A stretch of 64,000 nt of DNA from Aculops lycopersici (Eukaryota > Arthropoda > Arachnida > Trombidiformes > Eriophyidae): assembly GCA_015350385.1 (NCBI GenBank), contig WNKI01000001.1, forward strand, positions 9,479,118-9,543,117, read 5' to 3'. Below are positions 1-10,897 of this stretch, one piece after another (position 1 is the stretch's first letter; every line of letters starts with the position of its first letter). The position numbers and the translations under genes were made by a program. The notes beneath the pieces are model-generated. The model was not told the DNA's origin. It saw only the letters and a list, made by a program, of their open reading frames with translations, and did no database searches.

Positions 1-196
1 GACTCGGCGACGATGGCCATTCTTTTTTAGTCAACTTGGACTCAACAACATAGAAGATGAAGCCGTATGTTGATGGGCATCCTGGTTGGTCTCTACCTCC
101 GTTTACATAGACATCGACGTCGCCCGATGGCTCGTTGAAGCCGAGAATATTGTCATAATGGTAGAGGTCTGTGAGATAAACGAGGAGTGCATGAGA
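1..196 (-). CDS. Pancreatic-lipase-like protein, partial exon at window edge
   Basis: Reading the minus strand, an open frame runs off the left end of the window. It encodes a stretch with LVYLTDLYHYDNILGFNEP followed by GDVDVYVNGG and QPGCP. That pattern (hydrophobic lead-in, G-x-V-D-x-Y-x-N-G-G-x-x-Q-P-G-C) is typical of the catalytic domain of secreted pancreatic-type lipases, after the active-site Asp region. An in-frame TAG lies immediately upstream, but a CTAG acceptor-like site falls exactly at the boundary, so this is probably an internal exon beginning at 196. Only about 65 codons are visible, so catalytic residues cannot be checked. It could equally be a relic, because the neighbouring DNA is full of decayed duplicates. 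Confidence 0.55.
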
Positions 197-239
197 CTAG
201 GACCGATAGCCATTCTGCTTCAATGGACAAGGTAATAAT

Positions 240-670
240 AGAAAGCGACTTTTATTATTTTTTGATGATAAAAATTATCTACATTAATCAACGATAAGAT
301 CCTTCTTGTCTGAACTCCGCATTGTTTCCTCAAAAATCATTGGACACAGCGACTCGGCAAATTCAGATTCTTTGCAATCCAATCGATGAGCATGTTATTG
401 ATTACAAAGATAAGCGGCACAACAACTAGGTCAACTTTGATTAGAGCTGGCGCAAACGAGGCGAGTAGATGATTAAGCTAAAGAGTCGACTGAACTTAAA
501 GTAGGTCGACTCGGGGGAGATTAATGGGTTGGTGAGTAAAATCAGTACAATAACCTCGATTGGCTAGCCATATGGTTGACCACGAATTAAATCTCACATC
601 GATGATGGAAATTCTGAATTAAAGCGGCTAGCGATCTTCCGAAATCCTTCAAATTCAGATGAATGATCTA
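240..670 (-). pseudogene. Relic of the SLC22-like transporter 3' end (first relic copy)
   Basis: The stretch from about 290 to 475 is nearly the same as the 3' end of the transporter gene at 7740-7920. It is then joined, with about 240 bp missing, to a piece matching 8150-8280. The reading frame is broken. The last part (about 508-669) is essentially identical to 5449-5610 in the second relic, although the flanks differ more. The fragment sits upstream of the protease relic and travels with the roughly 2.47-kb tandem unit. Nothing suggests it is still coding. Confidence 0.7.
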
Positions 671-1282
671 GGCTCAAAGAATACATTCAAGTTGCCCATG
701 AATCCGACCTGAACAACACGACACTCTAATCGGTGGAAGTTTTTGTAATTGTCCTAAAGTGGTCCTTAATAGCGGACTATTTCTTCTATATATCATTTCT
801 TTACGATTGAATTCGATCCAGCAACTGGTTTTTGTCTCATGGTCGAGTTTCTCATTTGCTATGCCGAGAGATATTAGTTTTGGAGACTGACATAGCCAGT
901 CGAACAATTAGAGCCGCATTCTGAGCTTCCGCAGGTAGCTAATGCTCTTCAAAACACGGACGCAACGAGTTATACGCTGTAGCTATGTGATACTAGTTAA
1001 AATTTGGAAGCCACTCATGATTTGCTCCCGGAGTTTGAAATCAGTAGACACTTTGATTGCGTAAAACACCTACTTGTCGTGTTTCGAGTCAGACTAAACA
1101 ATTGTGGCGCATGCATTCTATTTAGAATGACTTCCTGACCGGGCCATGTTTCTTGCAGCTCGTGATAGATTCATGCTTACAACTTGATAAAAAGATTTAC
1201 ACTCATCCGCCAAGAGCAATCAATAGGATAAAGGAGAAATTTCACCAATAACAGAGAGAACAAATAGAATATTTGAATAACA

Positions 1283-2560
1283 ATGAGCTCACTTCCGGTT
1301 TTCGCCTGCCTCACGCTGGAAGCCTCAGCGCCTTGCTGGACTCGCAGTGGCTATTCATTGCATTTGAAAGAGCATAGGTCGAACAAAAATCCTGTATCCC
1401 GGATGATTACGTACAATGAAAAGGTTACGGGCATTCGCGACAAACAAGGAATAAGTTGATCAGCTGAAAGAAACGACCCAGAAGACGACTGGCGATTGTA
1501 TTTAAGAGCAACAAGTTGCAGCACGAGACAATGCCTGCGAAAGTCAACGAGTAGAAGTCGTCACTCCACATGATCAGCATGCGATTTTTTTACATGCAAG
1601 TTTCGTTCCAAGTTGAATCAAAATCCCTCTCGTTATGTTTCAAAACAATCATTATCAATATGCCTGTTGATTTAACTGCATGTGTGAGATCTGTAAAATA
1701 ACTTTGTTTGCAAGTACAGTTCTACCTTGGTGGTGATCAGCGTCAACTGAAATAAGCTCACGAGCATCTATATAAATCGACTGTTTCCTGTCAAATATAT
1801 TGCGTCGTGAACTCCTCGGCTGCAACAGCATCGCCTAAGGCCTACAATTCAATGCTCACGAGGCACAGGAGGCCGGCTACACTTTGGGACTGAACCACAT
1901 GTCCGACTGGACCGAGGAGGAGTTTGCCCAGATCAACGGATTCCGTCGAGAGGAAGCGAGCAAGATCGTGAACTCGGCCGAGGCTCAAGCCTTCGTCGAC
2001 GAGATGCTCAACGCCGACTCACCTGTTTCAGGCGCTTTTTCTTCTCGCGTAGGATCAAAGGAAGATTATCGGAAGTCGGGAGTCAAGATTCATGAGCAAT
2101 CGGCGAGCTATTGTCAACACCGGACTTCACGAGGAACAGCAGCTTTCAAGGAAGTGGAGCCACTTGCGCAGTAAACTAGATCAGTTGAGTGAGGGACAGC
2201 CAATCGAATGTAGTTAGGTTAATCTTGGATGCCATGGCGGCATCTTCTCGAATGTCTTGTATAGCATTGCAGTCTTAGATTGAGTTGAGGACGAGAAGAC
2301 CTACCCATACACTACACCCCAAGTGAGCTCGTGGGGATTCAACAAGTCCAAGGTGCTAATGATTGACAAGGGTTGTGCCGTGCTGCCTTAGGGTGACGAG
2401 GAAGCAAGAAGGAAACTGTTACCCGCCATAGTCCAAATGCAGTGACCGTTTATGCTTCCTCCAACATTGATTTCTACAATGGCAAGACCCTACAACGACA
2501 GGCTCACCATCGCAGTAGTCAGAGTTGGAGCCGGCCTTAGGTGGTTGGTCATTATCCTCT
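1283..2560 (+). pseudogene. Cathepsin-L-like cysteine protease relic (first copy)
   Basis: The upstream 140 bases and the start region match those of the intact protease at 3744. The propeptide region is recognisable but frameshifted, and an insertion of roughly 370 bp (about 1475-1840) interrupts it. From 1849 to about 2000 the sequence is almost identical to 3918-4070 of the intact gene and keeps an open frame (LNHMSDWTEEEFAQINGFRR). Beyond that the mature domain is badly eroded: the CGSCW motif is not recognisable and stops are frequent. Traces such as the region before the mature-domain disulfide (around 2230-2330) can still be aligned. It is a dead copy with one well-preserved patch, probably refreshed by gene conversion. 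Confidence 0.8.
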
Positions 2561-2569
2561 AAAATCACA

Positions 2570-3640
2570 GTTTGACTGGGCTTGAAACTTGGGTCCGCCT
2601 CCCAATATCGAGTTCGCTAGGTCCACCGTGGTAAATAGATAGAGTCCTAAACTGAGATTTGATTCCAAAGAAGATCAACGAGGTCGAAGGCGAGTTGGAG
2701 TCAGGTGGGAAGGCCTAGAAAGAGGTGTGAATGCGAGAGATTAACCTGTACCTTCGATTTTGAAACCAGGATCAGCTATTATGGCGATGGATTTTTATTC
2801 AACATATCATCCATCCACTCCTCTAATAGACGTCTGACTCTAATACCAGTCAATATTGGTAAAATATCATCACATGTCGATATCAATACAGAGAACAAGA
2901 TTGTCGAGCAAGAAATAAGAATAATCAATTTGTGTTGGAACCGACGGAATCTTATCCACATGATCCATTCATAGTAGCTCCTTAACATCCAAGATCGATG
3001 AATTGCAGGATATCTTGCGAGAACATCTTCAAGGTAGTTGATTATCCATGAAAACATGAATCAACCGGAAGACCAGGTTCCCATGCAACCAGAGGTGTTG
3101 AGTCTATCAGCGATCTTGATAGCAACAAAGGATTGAGTAGCTACCAATACACTCAGGTAAAATCACGTGGAGTTGGTCTTTGTGATTTTGTGGGCGTATG
3201 TAATCACATGTAGCACATGTAATAATCAGAAAAACTCATCCATTTTTATCTTGAAATCAACAATTAAAATGTTCTCAATTATTTTGCTCGGAAAATTGTT
3301 GAAACAAGAAACGCAGGTTTCTATCAATGAAATCAGTTTTGTAGACTGACAGTAGTAGCCAGTCGGAAAAACTGAGTCGCGAGTCGCGACCTGAGCTTCC
3401 GCAGGTAATTGATCGTCCGTAAACCACGAACACAACGAGTGACAATTACCTGATTTCAGTTAATATTTAGAGTGATTTGCACGCTAAGCTATAACCCAGT
3501 AGACAGTTATTGGCATAGACCACCTGCTACAATGCGTGTCGTGTATCCAGCCAGACTCAACAATCGTGGCGCATACCTTCGATGAAGAATGACCCCCTGG
3601 TCGGGGCAAGTTTTTTCGGCTAACCAACGATTTAAATTCG
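2570..3640. other. Inter-copy spacer of the protease array
   Basis: This is the spacer between the first and second protease copies. The part from about 3320 to 3700 is clearly related to 850-1250 and 5820-6200: the same ordered landmarks recur, including CTTCCGCAGGTA, an AACGAG block and a shared block ending just before each protease ATG. The middle has short open frames on both strands but no recognisable protein. I see no gene here beyond the shared promoter-side repeat. Confidence 0.6.
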
Positions 3641-3743
3641 CAGCTAGACGAAAGATTTGTACCCATTCGCCAACACCAATCAATAGGATAAAGATCAAAT
3701 CTTCACCAATATCAAAGAGATCATAGGGAATATCTGGATAACA

Positions 3744-4760
3744 ATGCGCTCGCTTCCGGTAGCCGTATGTCTAGCGCTCGTGGTCTCAGTGGCCGTTGCC
3801 TTGCCAGACTCGCAGTGGGCGCTGTTCAAGAGCATGCACGGCAAGTCGTACTCTAGTCCCGCAGAGGAGCTCATGAGACGCCAGATTTTCGAGGCCAACA
3901 AGGAGAGAGTGGAGCAGTTCAACGCTCACGAGGCACAGGAGGCCGGCTACACTTTGGGACTGAACCACATGTCCGACTGGACCGAGGAGGAGTTTGCCCA
4001 GATCAACGGATTCCGTCGAGAGGAAGCGAGCAAGATCGTCAACTCGGCCGAGGCTCAAGCCTTCGTCGACGCCATATTGAATGACGACTCGCCCATTCCC
4101 GATGCTGTTGACTGGCGCGAGGTCGATGGAAGAGTTTCCAAAGTCAAGAATCAAGGTCGATGCGGATCCTGCTGGTCTTTTGCAACAACCGGACTCCTCG
4201 AGGGACAGCAACTTTCCATTAAGGCAAACTACTCAGGCAGCAAGCTGGATCCATTGAGCGAGCAACAGCTAGTCGAGTGTTCGCGTAGGAATCATGCGTG
4301 CGCTGGTGGTTTCATGAGTAGTGCTTTAGTTGATATCGCAGCCTTAGGTGGAATCGAGGACGAGGAGTCCTACCCGTACACCGCACCTGTAGTGCGCCGT
4401 TGCAAGTTTGACAAGTCGAAGGCGGTGATGACCGATAAAGGATACGCCATGTTGCCAGAGGGAGACGAATTAGCATTGAAGAAAACTGTGGCCCGCTATG
4501 GTCCAGTTTCGGTGGCCATTCTCGCCACGGACACTTTGAAAGCTTACACGTCTGGAATCTTTGACGACAATTCGTGCAACGTCGACGAAATCAACCATGC
4601 AGTTTTGGTCGTTGGTTATGGATCGGAAAATGGCGAGGACTACTGGATTGTTAAGAACTCGTGGGGCGAGAAGTGGGGAATGGGCGGCTATGTACACATG
4701 TCGCGTAACAAGGAGAACCAGTGCTACATTGCATCATACGCAACCATAGCAACTTTCTAA
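3744..4760 (+). CDS. Secreted cathepsin-L-like cysteine protease (papain family C1A), intact copy
   Basis: A single-exon gene of 338 residues, the usual size of a cathepsin L precursor. It has a signal peptide (residues 1-20, MRSLPVAVCLALVVSVAVAL), an I29 inhibitor propeptide (about 26-85, with WALFKSMHGKSY and an ERFNIN-like helix), and a mature domain from about residue 115 (DAVDWREVDGRV). The catalytic set is complete: Gln137 and Cys143 in NQGRCGSCWSFA, His285 in NHAVLVVGYG, Asn305 in NSWG. It should be a secreted or lysosomal endopeptidase activated by propeptide removal; a digestive role is plausible, and mite group 1 allergens belong to the same broad family. It is the only fully intact copy in the three-unit array. 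The ATG is supported by the signal peptide and by conservation of the upstream block. Confidence 0.93.
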   Translation: MRSLPVAVCLALVVSVAVALPDSQWALFKSMHGKSYSSPAEELMRRQIFEANKERVEQFNAHEAQEAGYTLGLNHMSDWTEEEFAQINGFRREEASKIVNSAEAQAFVDAILNDDSPIPDAVDWREVDGRVSKVKNQGRCGSCWSFATTGLLEGQQLSIKANYSGSKLDPLSEQQLVECSRRNHACAGGFMSSALVDIAALGGIEDEESYPYTAPVVRRCKFDKSKAVMTDKGYAMLPEGDELALKKTVARYGPVSVAILATDTLKAYTSGIFDDNSCNVDEINHAVLVVGYGSENGEDYWIVKNSWGEKWGMGGYVHMSRNKENQCYIASYATIATF

Positions 4761-5205
4761 GCATCACCTGGGCAAGGTATTGAGTTAGCAGATGAAGTAG
4801 AACTATAAGCTTGGCCATAAAAACGATCAAACAGATCCGATATCCAACATCAATTTATTAGTCAAATGCGATAATAAATGAATGTTACCCCTGCACCTAT
4901 CACCATGGCAGATTTATTTCTTCTCGATAGGTAACCAGCTTAGGGCCATAATTTTGTCTCAACTCTGCACCTGCCAAAAATAGATACTGAACCGCGAACC
5001 TAGCTCTATTCATTGATAATATTGTTGTTGATCCAATCCAGAAGTTGGATCAATGGGTTTATCAATAGAACATCACGGGCGGGTTCATCAATCTAGACAA
5101 GGAGCAAATGACATGATATGTCGTTCTGATCCATGCGGATAGTATCAACATTGCTGCCAAGCTGTTTGTTATTAATCAATAAGCTGGGCAGTGATGGAAT
5201 CTGGC
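4761..5205. other. 3' flank of the intact protease
   Basis: This is a non-coding 3' flank. From about 4748 to 5160 it matches 7235-7620 behind the third protease copy, so the 3' flank belongs to the duplicated unit. No gene is visible. Confidence 0.6.
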
Positions 5206-5209
5206 TTTT

Positions 5210-5610
5210 CATTGTTTCGATTTCAACTATTTTATCTACATCAATCGACAATAAGATTCTTCTCGTCTGAACTCCGCATTGTTTCCTCAAAAATCATTGA
5301 GCACAGCGACTCGGCAAATCAACGCCTCGGATTCTTTGCAATCCAATAGATGAGCATGAAATTGTAATTGACAAAAATAAGCGGCACAACAACTAGGTCA
5401 ACTTTGATCAGAATTGGCGCAAACAAGACTCAATTTAAAATAAAAGGCCGACTCGGGGGAGATTAATGGGTTGGTGAGTAAAATCAGTACAATAACCTCG
5501 ATTGGCTAGCCATATGGTTGACCACGAATTAAATCTCACATCGATGATGGAAATTCTGAATTAAAGCGGCTAGCGATCTTCCGAAATCCTTCAAATTCAG
5601 ATGAATGATT
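5210..5610 (-). pseudogene. Relic of the SLC22-like transporter 3' end (second relic copy)
   Basis: About 5235-5430 corresponds to 7745-7920 of the transporter gene and is followed by a fused piece matching 8190-8280. The internal deletion resembles that in the first relic. The 5449-5610 part is essentially identical to 508-669. Frameshifts remove coding potential. It shows that the duplicated block included the transporter's 3' end as well as the protease. Confidence 0.7.
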
Positions 5611-6229
5611 TAGACTCAAAGAATACATTCAAGTCGCCAATGGATCCGATCTGAACAACAATTACGAGAATTTCCACCCACTGCTACACTCCAGTAGGTG
5701 GATATTCTTGTAATTGTCCCAAAGTGGTCGTTAATGGCGATTTATTTCATTTAGATATCATTTCTTCATGATTGAAATCGATCCAGCAATCGGTTTGTTC
5801 CTCATGGTCGTGTTTGTCATGTGTTATGATGAGAGATATTAGTTTCGGGGAGTGACATAGCTAGTCGAACGAACAGAACCGCAACCTGAGCGTCCGCAGG
5901 TAGCTAATGCTCTTTAAAGTACGAACGCAACGAGATTGATTTCATTTAGAATTTGGATAGGAGTCATGATTTGCTCGCCAAGTTTCAACTCAGCAGACTT
6001 GTGTAAAACGCCTATCACCATACCCATCGTAACGGGTCAGACTCAACAATTTTAAAGCATACATTTTCGTTAGGATGACCTCCTGGCTGGGCCACGATTA
6101 CTTCAGCTAGTGAGAGATTTACACTTGCAACTTCACAAAAGATTACGTTCATTCGCGAACAACAATCTATCAGATCAAGAACAAATTTTCACCAATATCA
6201 AAGAGAACAAATAAAATATCTGGATAACA
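5611..6229. other. Upstream region of the third protease copy
   Basis: This spacer is homologous to 670-1282 and, less fully, to 3320-3743. The final 120 bases before 6230 closely match those before 3744, so the promoter and 5' UTR were duplicated with the gene. There is no coding sequence. Confidence 0.6.
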
Positions 6230-7248
6230 ATGCGCTCGCTTCCGGTAGCCGTATGTCTAGCGCTCGTGGTCTCGGTGGCCGTTGCCTTGCCGTAGACTCG
6301 CAGTGGGCGCTTTTTAAGAGCATGCACGGCAAGTCGTACTCTAGTCCCGCAGAGGAGCTCATGAGACGCCAGATTTTCGAGGCCAACAAGGAGAGAGTGG
6401 AGCAGTTCAACGCTCACGAGGCTCAGGAGGCCGGCTACACTTTGGGACTGAACCACATGTCCGACTGGACCAAGGAGGAGTTTGCCCAGATCAACGGATT
6501 CCGTCGAGAGGAAGCGAGCAAGATCGTCAACTCGGCCGAGGCTCAAGCCTTCGTCGACCAGATACTCAACGACGACTCGCCCATTCCCGATGCTGTCGAC
6601 TGGCGCAAGGTCGATGGAAGAGTTTCCAGAGTCAAGGATCAAGGTACGTGCCGATCTAGCTGGGCTTTCGCTACAACCGGACTCCTCGAGGGACAGCAAC
6701 TTTCCATTAAGGCAAACTACTCAGGCAGCAAGCTGGATCCATTGAGCGAGCAGCAGCTAATCGATTGTTCGGAGAGGAATTTAGGCTGCGATGGAGGTGA
6801 CATGTCTCTCGCCGTGGTTGACATTGCATCTCTAGGTGGAATTGAGGATGAGAAAGCCTACCCATACACTGCACCTATAGTGAACCGTTGCAAGTTTAAC
6901 AGGTCGAAGGCTGTGATGACTGATAAAGGATACGCCATGTTACCGAAGGGAGACGAATTAGCGTTGAAGAAAACTGTCGCCCGCTACGGTCCAGTTTCGG
7001 TGGGCATCCTCGCCACAGACACTTTCCAAGCTTACGAATCTGGAATCTTAAACGACAAGTCCTGCGACACTGACGTAGTCAACCATGCAGTTTTGGTCGT
7101 TGGTTATGGATCGGAAAATGGCAAGGACTACTGGATTGTTAAGAACTCATGGGGTAAGAATTGGGGAATGGGCGGCTACTTGCTAATGTCGCGTAACAAG
7201 TAGAACCAGTGCTACATTGCATCATACGCAACCATAGCAACTTTCTAA
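6230..7248 (+). pseudogene. Cathepsin-L-like protease copy with active-site Cys to Ser and broken frame
   Basis: This copy is very similar to the intact gene from signal peptide to stop. Three lesions are visible. A two-base insertion at 6292-6293, just after the signal peptide, shifts the frame and makes a TAG. The catalytic Cys codon is AGC (Ser) at 6658-6660 and the preceding Gly is Arg, giving CRSSWAF in place of CGSCWSF. A GAG to TAG change at 7201 truncates the last 15 or so codons. His and Asn of the triad remain (NHAVLVVGYG, NSWG). The open frame after the shift is long, so loss of function looks recent. It could make an inactive protease-like protein only if translation began internally, which would leave it without a signal peptide. 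Confidence 0.88.
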
Positions 7249-7730
7249 GCATCACCTGGGCAAGGTATTGAGATAGCAAATGAAGTAGAACCATAAGCTT
7301 GGGCATAAAAACGATTAAACAAATCCGGTATCCGGTATTACGAGTCAAACGCGATTAAGAATGAATGTTACCCGTGCACCTATCACCATGGCAGATTTAT
7401 TTCTTCTCGATAGGTAACCAGCTTAGGGCCATAATTTTTTCTCGACTCTGCACCTGCAAAAATACTGAACCGCGAACTTGGCTCCAACTTAGTAGTTTGA
7501 TCTCCCGGATTGTATCAATGGGTTTATCAATAGAATATCACGAGCGGGTTCATCAATCTAGACAAGGAGCAAATGACATATGCCGTTCTGATTCATACAA
7601 ATAGTATCAACATGGTCCTATTCCAGGCCGCCTATTTCCAGGCTGTTTGTTATCAATCAACAGGTGGTGATGGAAACCGGCTTTTATTATCATTATTAGT
7701 ATTGTTTTTTTGATTATAAATTTATCTACA

Positions 7731-9962
7731 TTAATCGACAATAAGATCCTTCTTGTCTGAACTCCGTATAGTTTCCTCAAAAATCATTGGACACAGCGAC
7801 TCGGCAAATCGATGCCTCAGATTCTTTGCAATCCAATCGATGAGCATGTTATTGATTACAAAGATAAGCGGCACAACAACTAGGTCAACTTTGATTAGAG
7901 TTGGCGCAAACGAGGCGAGTATTAGTGCTAGTGAAATGCAGCTGAAGCTTGACATGTAGCTCAATAGTTGATCGGTTGATAATCTCCTACTGAGCTTGAG
8001 AATTGTGTGCAGAAAGTGGTATAGCATTAGAGTTGAGCAAAACCTGGCAATTGTATAGATGGTATTGTAGAGCCAATTTGCTTCAACAAGGTGATATTTG
8101 CCATGTAACAGCGCCAACAGAATCCACTCAATGACTAAAGTCTTGCTTCCAAATTGAATTAAGCTAAAGAGTCGACTCAACTTAAAGTAGGCCGACTCGA
8201 GTGAGATTATTGCGTTGATGTGTAGAATCAGTACAATAACCTCGATTGGCCAGCCATTGAGCGATATGGTTGACCACAAAATTTTCAGCGGGTTCCCCGA
8301 CTCGTCCATCCACTCGGCAGTCCTTCTCGCGTAACCAAAACTTCGATACTCTTCAACAGGCGATTGGTTTCTATCACTCAGTATAATGATCGAATCGTTG
8401 TGATCATCGAGAGTGTAGAAAAACTGGTTGCTTTTATCTAAATTAGTTTTTAAAGTTGGCTCATGATGCTGATGCAAATAATTGTGGTTCACCCTAAACT
8501 TGACTGCTTCTTGGTGTGAAAGGCTGTTGTCAGGTAACATTTTTAGCAGCAAGTAGTTGAGAGAAAGACAGAACATCAAAGCCACTATTTTCATCTTCAT
8601 CAACTTTCTGAAATTGGTCCCTTTTTGTAGGTGATCCTCGCGCAGCGCCAAGCTTGTTTGAGTTATAGTTGTTGGCTCATATGTGTCCATTGTTAAACTC
8701 GTATGATTACCTATTGACTCTTTTTCCTCACCCGCTTTGCACGTCACTCTATCGTAATCTAATCCGCTAACTCGGCAAAATTCACACCCCAAGTGAGAGC
8801 AAGTTTCTGGTGTAATCTCGCTTTGGTCCAAAATACTCAGTTTGTTTGGTTCCAAGACAACGGTCTCATAGTGATCTTGCGTCACGAGCAAACTCAATTC
8901 AACGAGATTCAGCAAAATCGTACTCATCATTGTTGCTATCGATAAAAACTCGTTCAGTGTTGTCCAGTGATCGAAGGTCCTCAGTAAAAGAGGTTGCACA
9001 AGTGACTGTGCGACGATATACAATAGACATGAGCAGGTGAAGTAGATGTGATTCTCTTGTGGCTGCTCTTTTTGGTTGCTCATTTGCCTCTTCTGACTAT
9101 CGGTGTCCAAAAGCCAGGTTTTGATTATTCTACTAATACTTGTTGCTTGCAGCATAGATCTAAAAAAGACGCAGTTGATCAAAAAGTAGTAGTCGCCCAT
9201 GTGTCCCTGTTTTGTGGAAGATACTGTGCCATTGAATGCGATCAACAGGTGTTTCGTGCAACAAATTAGAAGGATTCCAATCAAAATTTGGCACAAGAGT
9301 AAGTTGAAGTAATTCTCCTTGAATTTTGTCTGCTGACCAATTGGCAGGCTAGAGATGAAGTTCGGCAAGTGGAATGTTAACATGAGTCCCAACAATAAGC
9401 CGACACCTAGAGCTTGAGGCATCATAATTTTGAGCCATTGACGCGAGCAAGCTAGTTTAAAATCGTCAATGAGAGATAAGCTGTGCTCTTGAATTTCAAA
9501 GTGTAATCCATATCGGCAACTCTCGAGACTTTCCATGTTGACTAATGAGGTTCCGGTTGTTACATTAATCTCGATTGGATACTCGAAGCAACTTGAGATG
9601 TCGTCATAACTAATGCCCATTGATAGAGCTCTAGCTCGAGTGAATTCATCCAAGGGATTTGCGTCGAACGGGTTGATTTGCAAATGACTCAAGTCTATCT
9701 TCTTATTATTTGGTCCGGCTACAAAGTTCAGCTCTTCATTGTGACGATTTGACAAGTTTTTGGGTCTTGCACAATAATGATCCACTGGCCATAGAAATAG
9801 CTGAATAGAACTCAACTCACAGATGGGAACAAGCAGAGCGAGCAATAGAAATACTCTCTTGCAATATTTGTTCACCTTGAGCTGGCCACCGTCCTCCTTG
9901 GTGGCAGGCAGCGACCACCTGTTGTTGCTTGCAGGAGGATTGCTAGCGGTTAGAAGATCCAT
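7731..9962 (-). CDS. Multi-pass membrane transporter, SLC22-like (MFS organic ion transporter), divergent
   Basis: A single-exon frame of 743 residues starting at the ATG at 9962 (MDLLTASN). Roughly 11-12 hydrophobic segments are visible: one near the N-terminus (VFLLLALLVPICELSSIQLF), a large extracellular loop with Cys residues and an N-glycosylation site (NVT), then about ten more to the C-terminus. The loop ending in SCRYGLHFEIQ followed by FKLACSRQWLKIMMPQALG matches the arrangement in SLC22 organic cation/anion transporters, where a Cys-containing loop and an LVC-type motif precede TM2. The usual MFS GRR/GRK signature after TM2 is not evident and the central loop is long, so the substrate is unknown. 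Fragments of its 3' end are duplicated at 240-670 and 5210-5610. The family call is moderate. Confidence 0.55.
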   Translation of the reverse strand: MDLLTASNPPASNNRWSLPATKEDGGQLKVNKYCKRVFLLLALLVPICELSSIQLFLWPVDHYCARPKNLSNRHNEELNFVAGPNNKKIDLSHLQINPFDANPLDEFTRARALSMGISYDDISSCFEYPIEINVTTGTSLVNMESLESCRYGLHFEIQEHSLSLIDDFKLACSRQWLKIMMPQALGVGLLLGLMLTFHLPNFISSLPIGQQTKFKENYFNLLLCQILIGILLICCTKHLLIAFNGTVSSTKQGHMGDYYFLINCVFFRSMLQATSISRIIKTWLLDTDSQKRQMSNQKEQPQENHIYFTCSCLLYIVAQSLVQPLLLRTFDHWTTLNEFLSIATMMSTILLNLVELSLLVTQDHYETVVLEPNKLSILDQSEITPETCSHLGCEFCRVSGLDYDRVTCKAGEEKESIGNHTSLTMDTYEPTTITQTSLALREDHLQKGTNFRKLMKMKIVALMFCLSLNYLLLKMLPDNSLSHQEAVKFRVNHNYLHQHHEPTLKTNLDKSNQFFYTLDDHNDSIIILSDRNQSPVEEYRSFGYARRTAEWMDESGNPLKILWSTISLNGWPIEVIVLILHINAIISLESAYFKLSRLFSLIQFGSKTLVIEWILLALLHGKYHLVEANWLYNTIYTIARFCSTLMLYHFLHTILKLSRRLSTDQLLSYMSSFSCISLALILASFAPTLIKVDLVVVPLIFVINNMLIDWIAKNLRHRFAESLCPMIFEETIRSSDKKDLIVD

Positions 9963-10897
9963 GATCGTCTTTGATGGAAGAATATACAAAGGATTTTTTC
10001 CGGAGAATAAGAAAATGCCTCATAGGAAGGTAAATAACCGTCGGCTTAGATGACGACAGTTACAAGAGTGGATAAAAAGTCTTGCAAAACCTTTTAGTTT
10101 AGACATCAGTTTAGACAAGACATCAATAAAAGGTATTATGTTACATACAAGTATGTTGTGAATGACTTTAACTACTCTACTTTTCATCTTGGGATTTTCT
10201 TTCGCACTGTTGTCCTCTCTGAGAAACTGAGGGGAATTGTAGAAAAAATGTGGGGATTCAGCTGGTAAATTGTGCAAAACAACCAGAATTTTGGGCTTTG
10301 AGATTTAACACATAGTTTCTTCCAAAGAGTGGCACGGTTGAATCGAGCGGTACCTACGCGAGGGGTCGTTGTAGAATGGCGCCCATGATAAAACCCTGTT
10401 TTCCGTACCGAGTGCCACCAGAAGCAGGAAAGTTGGTAAAATTTAATGTGCTTCCCAGGTCCTCACAGAGAAACTGGTAACTTGGATTTTAGGCTAGAAC
10501 GAATACGATAGTGCAAATTTTTCCAGCTGGATTGCGGTCATTTCCACAAGACTAATACATGCAAAAAGTTGCCAATCTAAAGTTGATCAAATTTTAGTTT
10601 ATCTCTGAAGTTTTAAGCTAAATTTATTGCGCTTTTGAAAGACCGTACACACAGACAGCACACAGGTCTTTCAATTATCACCTAGAAAACTGCTGCAGTT
10701 GTTTGTTTGTTGATTAGTCATTGATTATGTGAAATCTCTGTGTTGGTGAACGGAGTTTTTGAATATCCGCTGAAATTCCGCAATTCATCTTCTTCCTCTT
10801 TCGTTGATTGCCTCACTCGTTTTCCTACCTTTTTATTTCGAATTTGAAAGGTATCAATGGCATCTTTCTACTACTTCTAACAATATGTTCTAATTAC
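9963..10897. other. Intergenic region between the transporter and RIM
   Basis: This region is AT-rich with no recognised protein in either strand. It should hold the transporter's 5' UTR and promoter at the left and the RIM 3' UTR at the right, because both genes are on the minus strand. No clear signal beyond that. Confidence 0.5.

Noticed and set aside
6292..6293. Two-base insertion in protease copy 3 as a possible programmed frameshift
   Set aside because: No slippery site; accompanied by a nonsense codon and loss of the catalytic Cys, so decay is the simpler reading.
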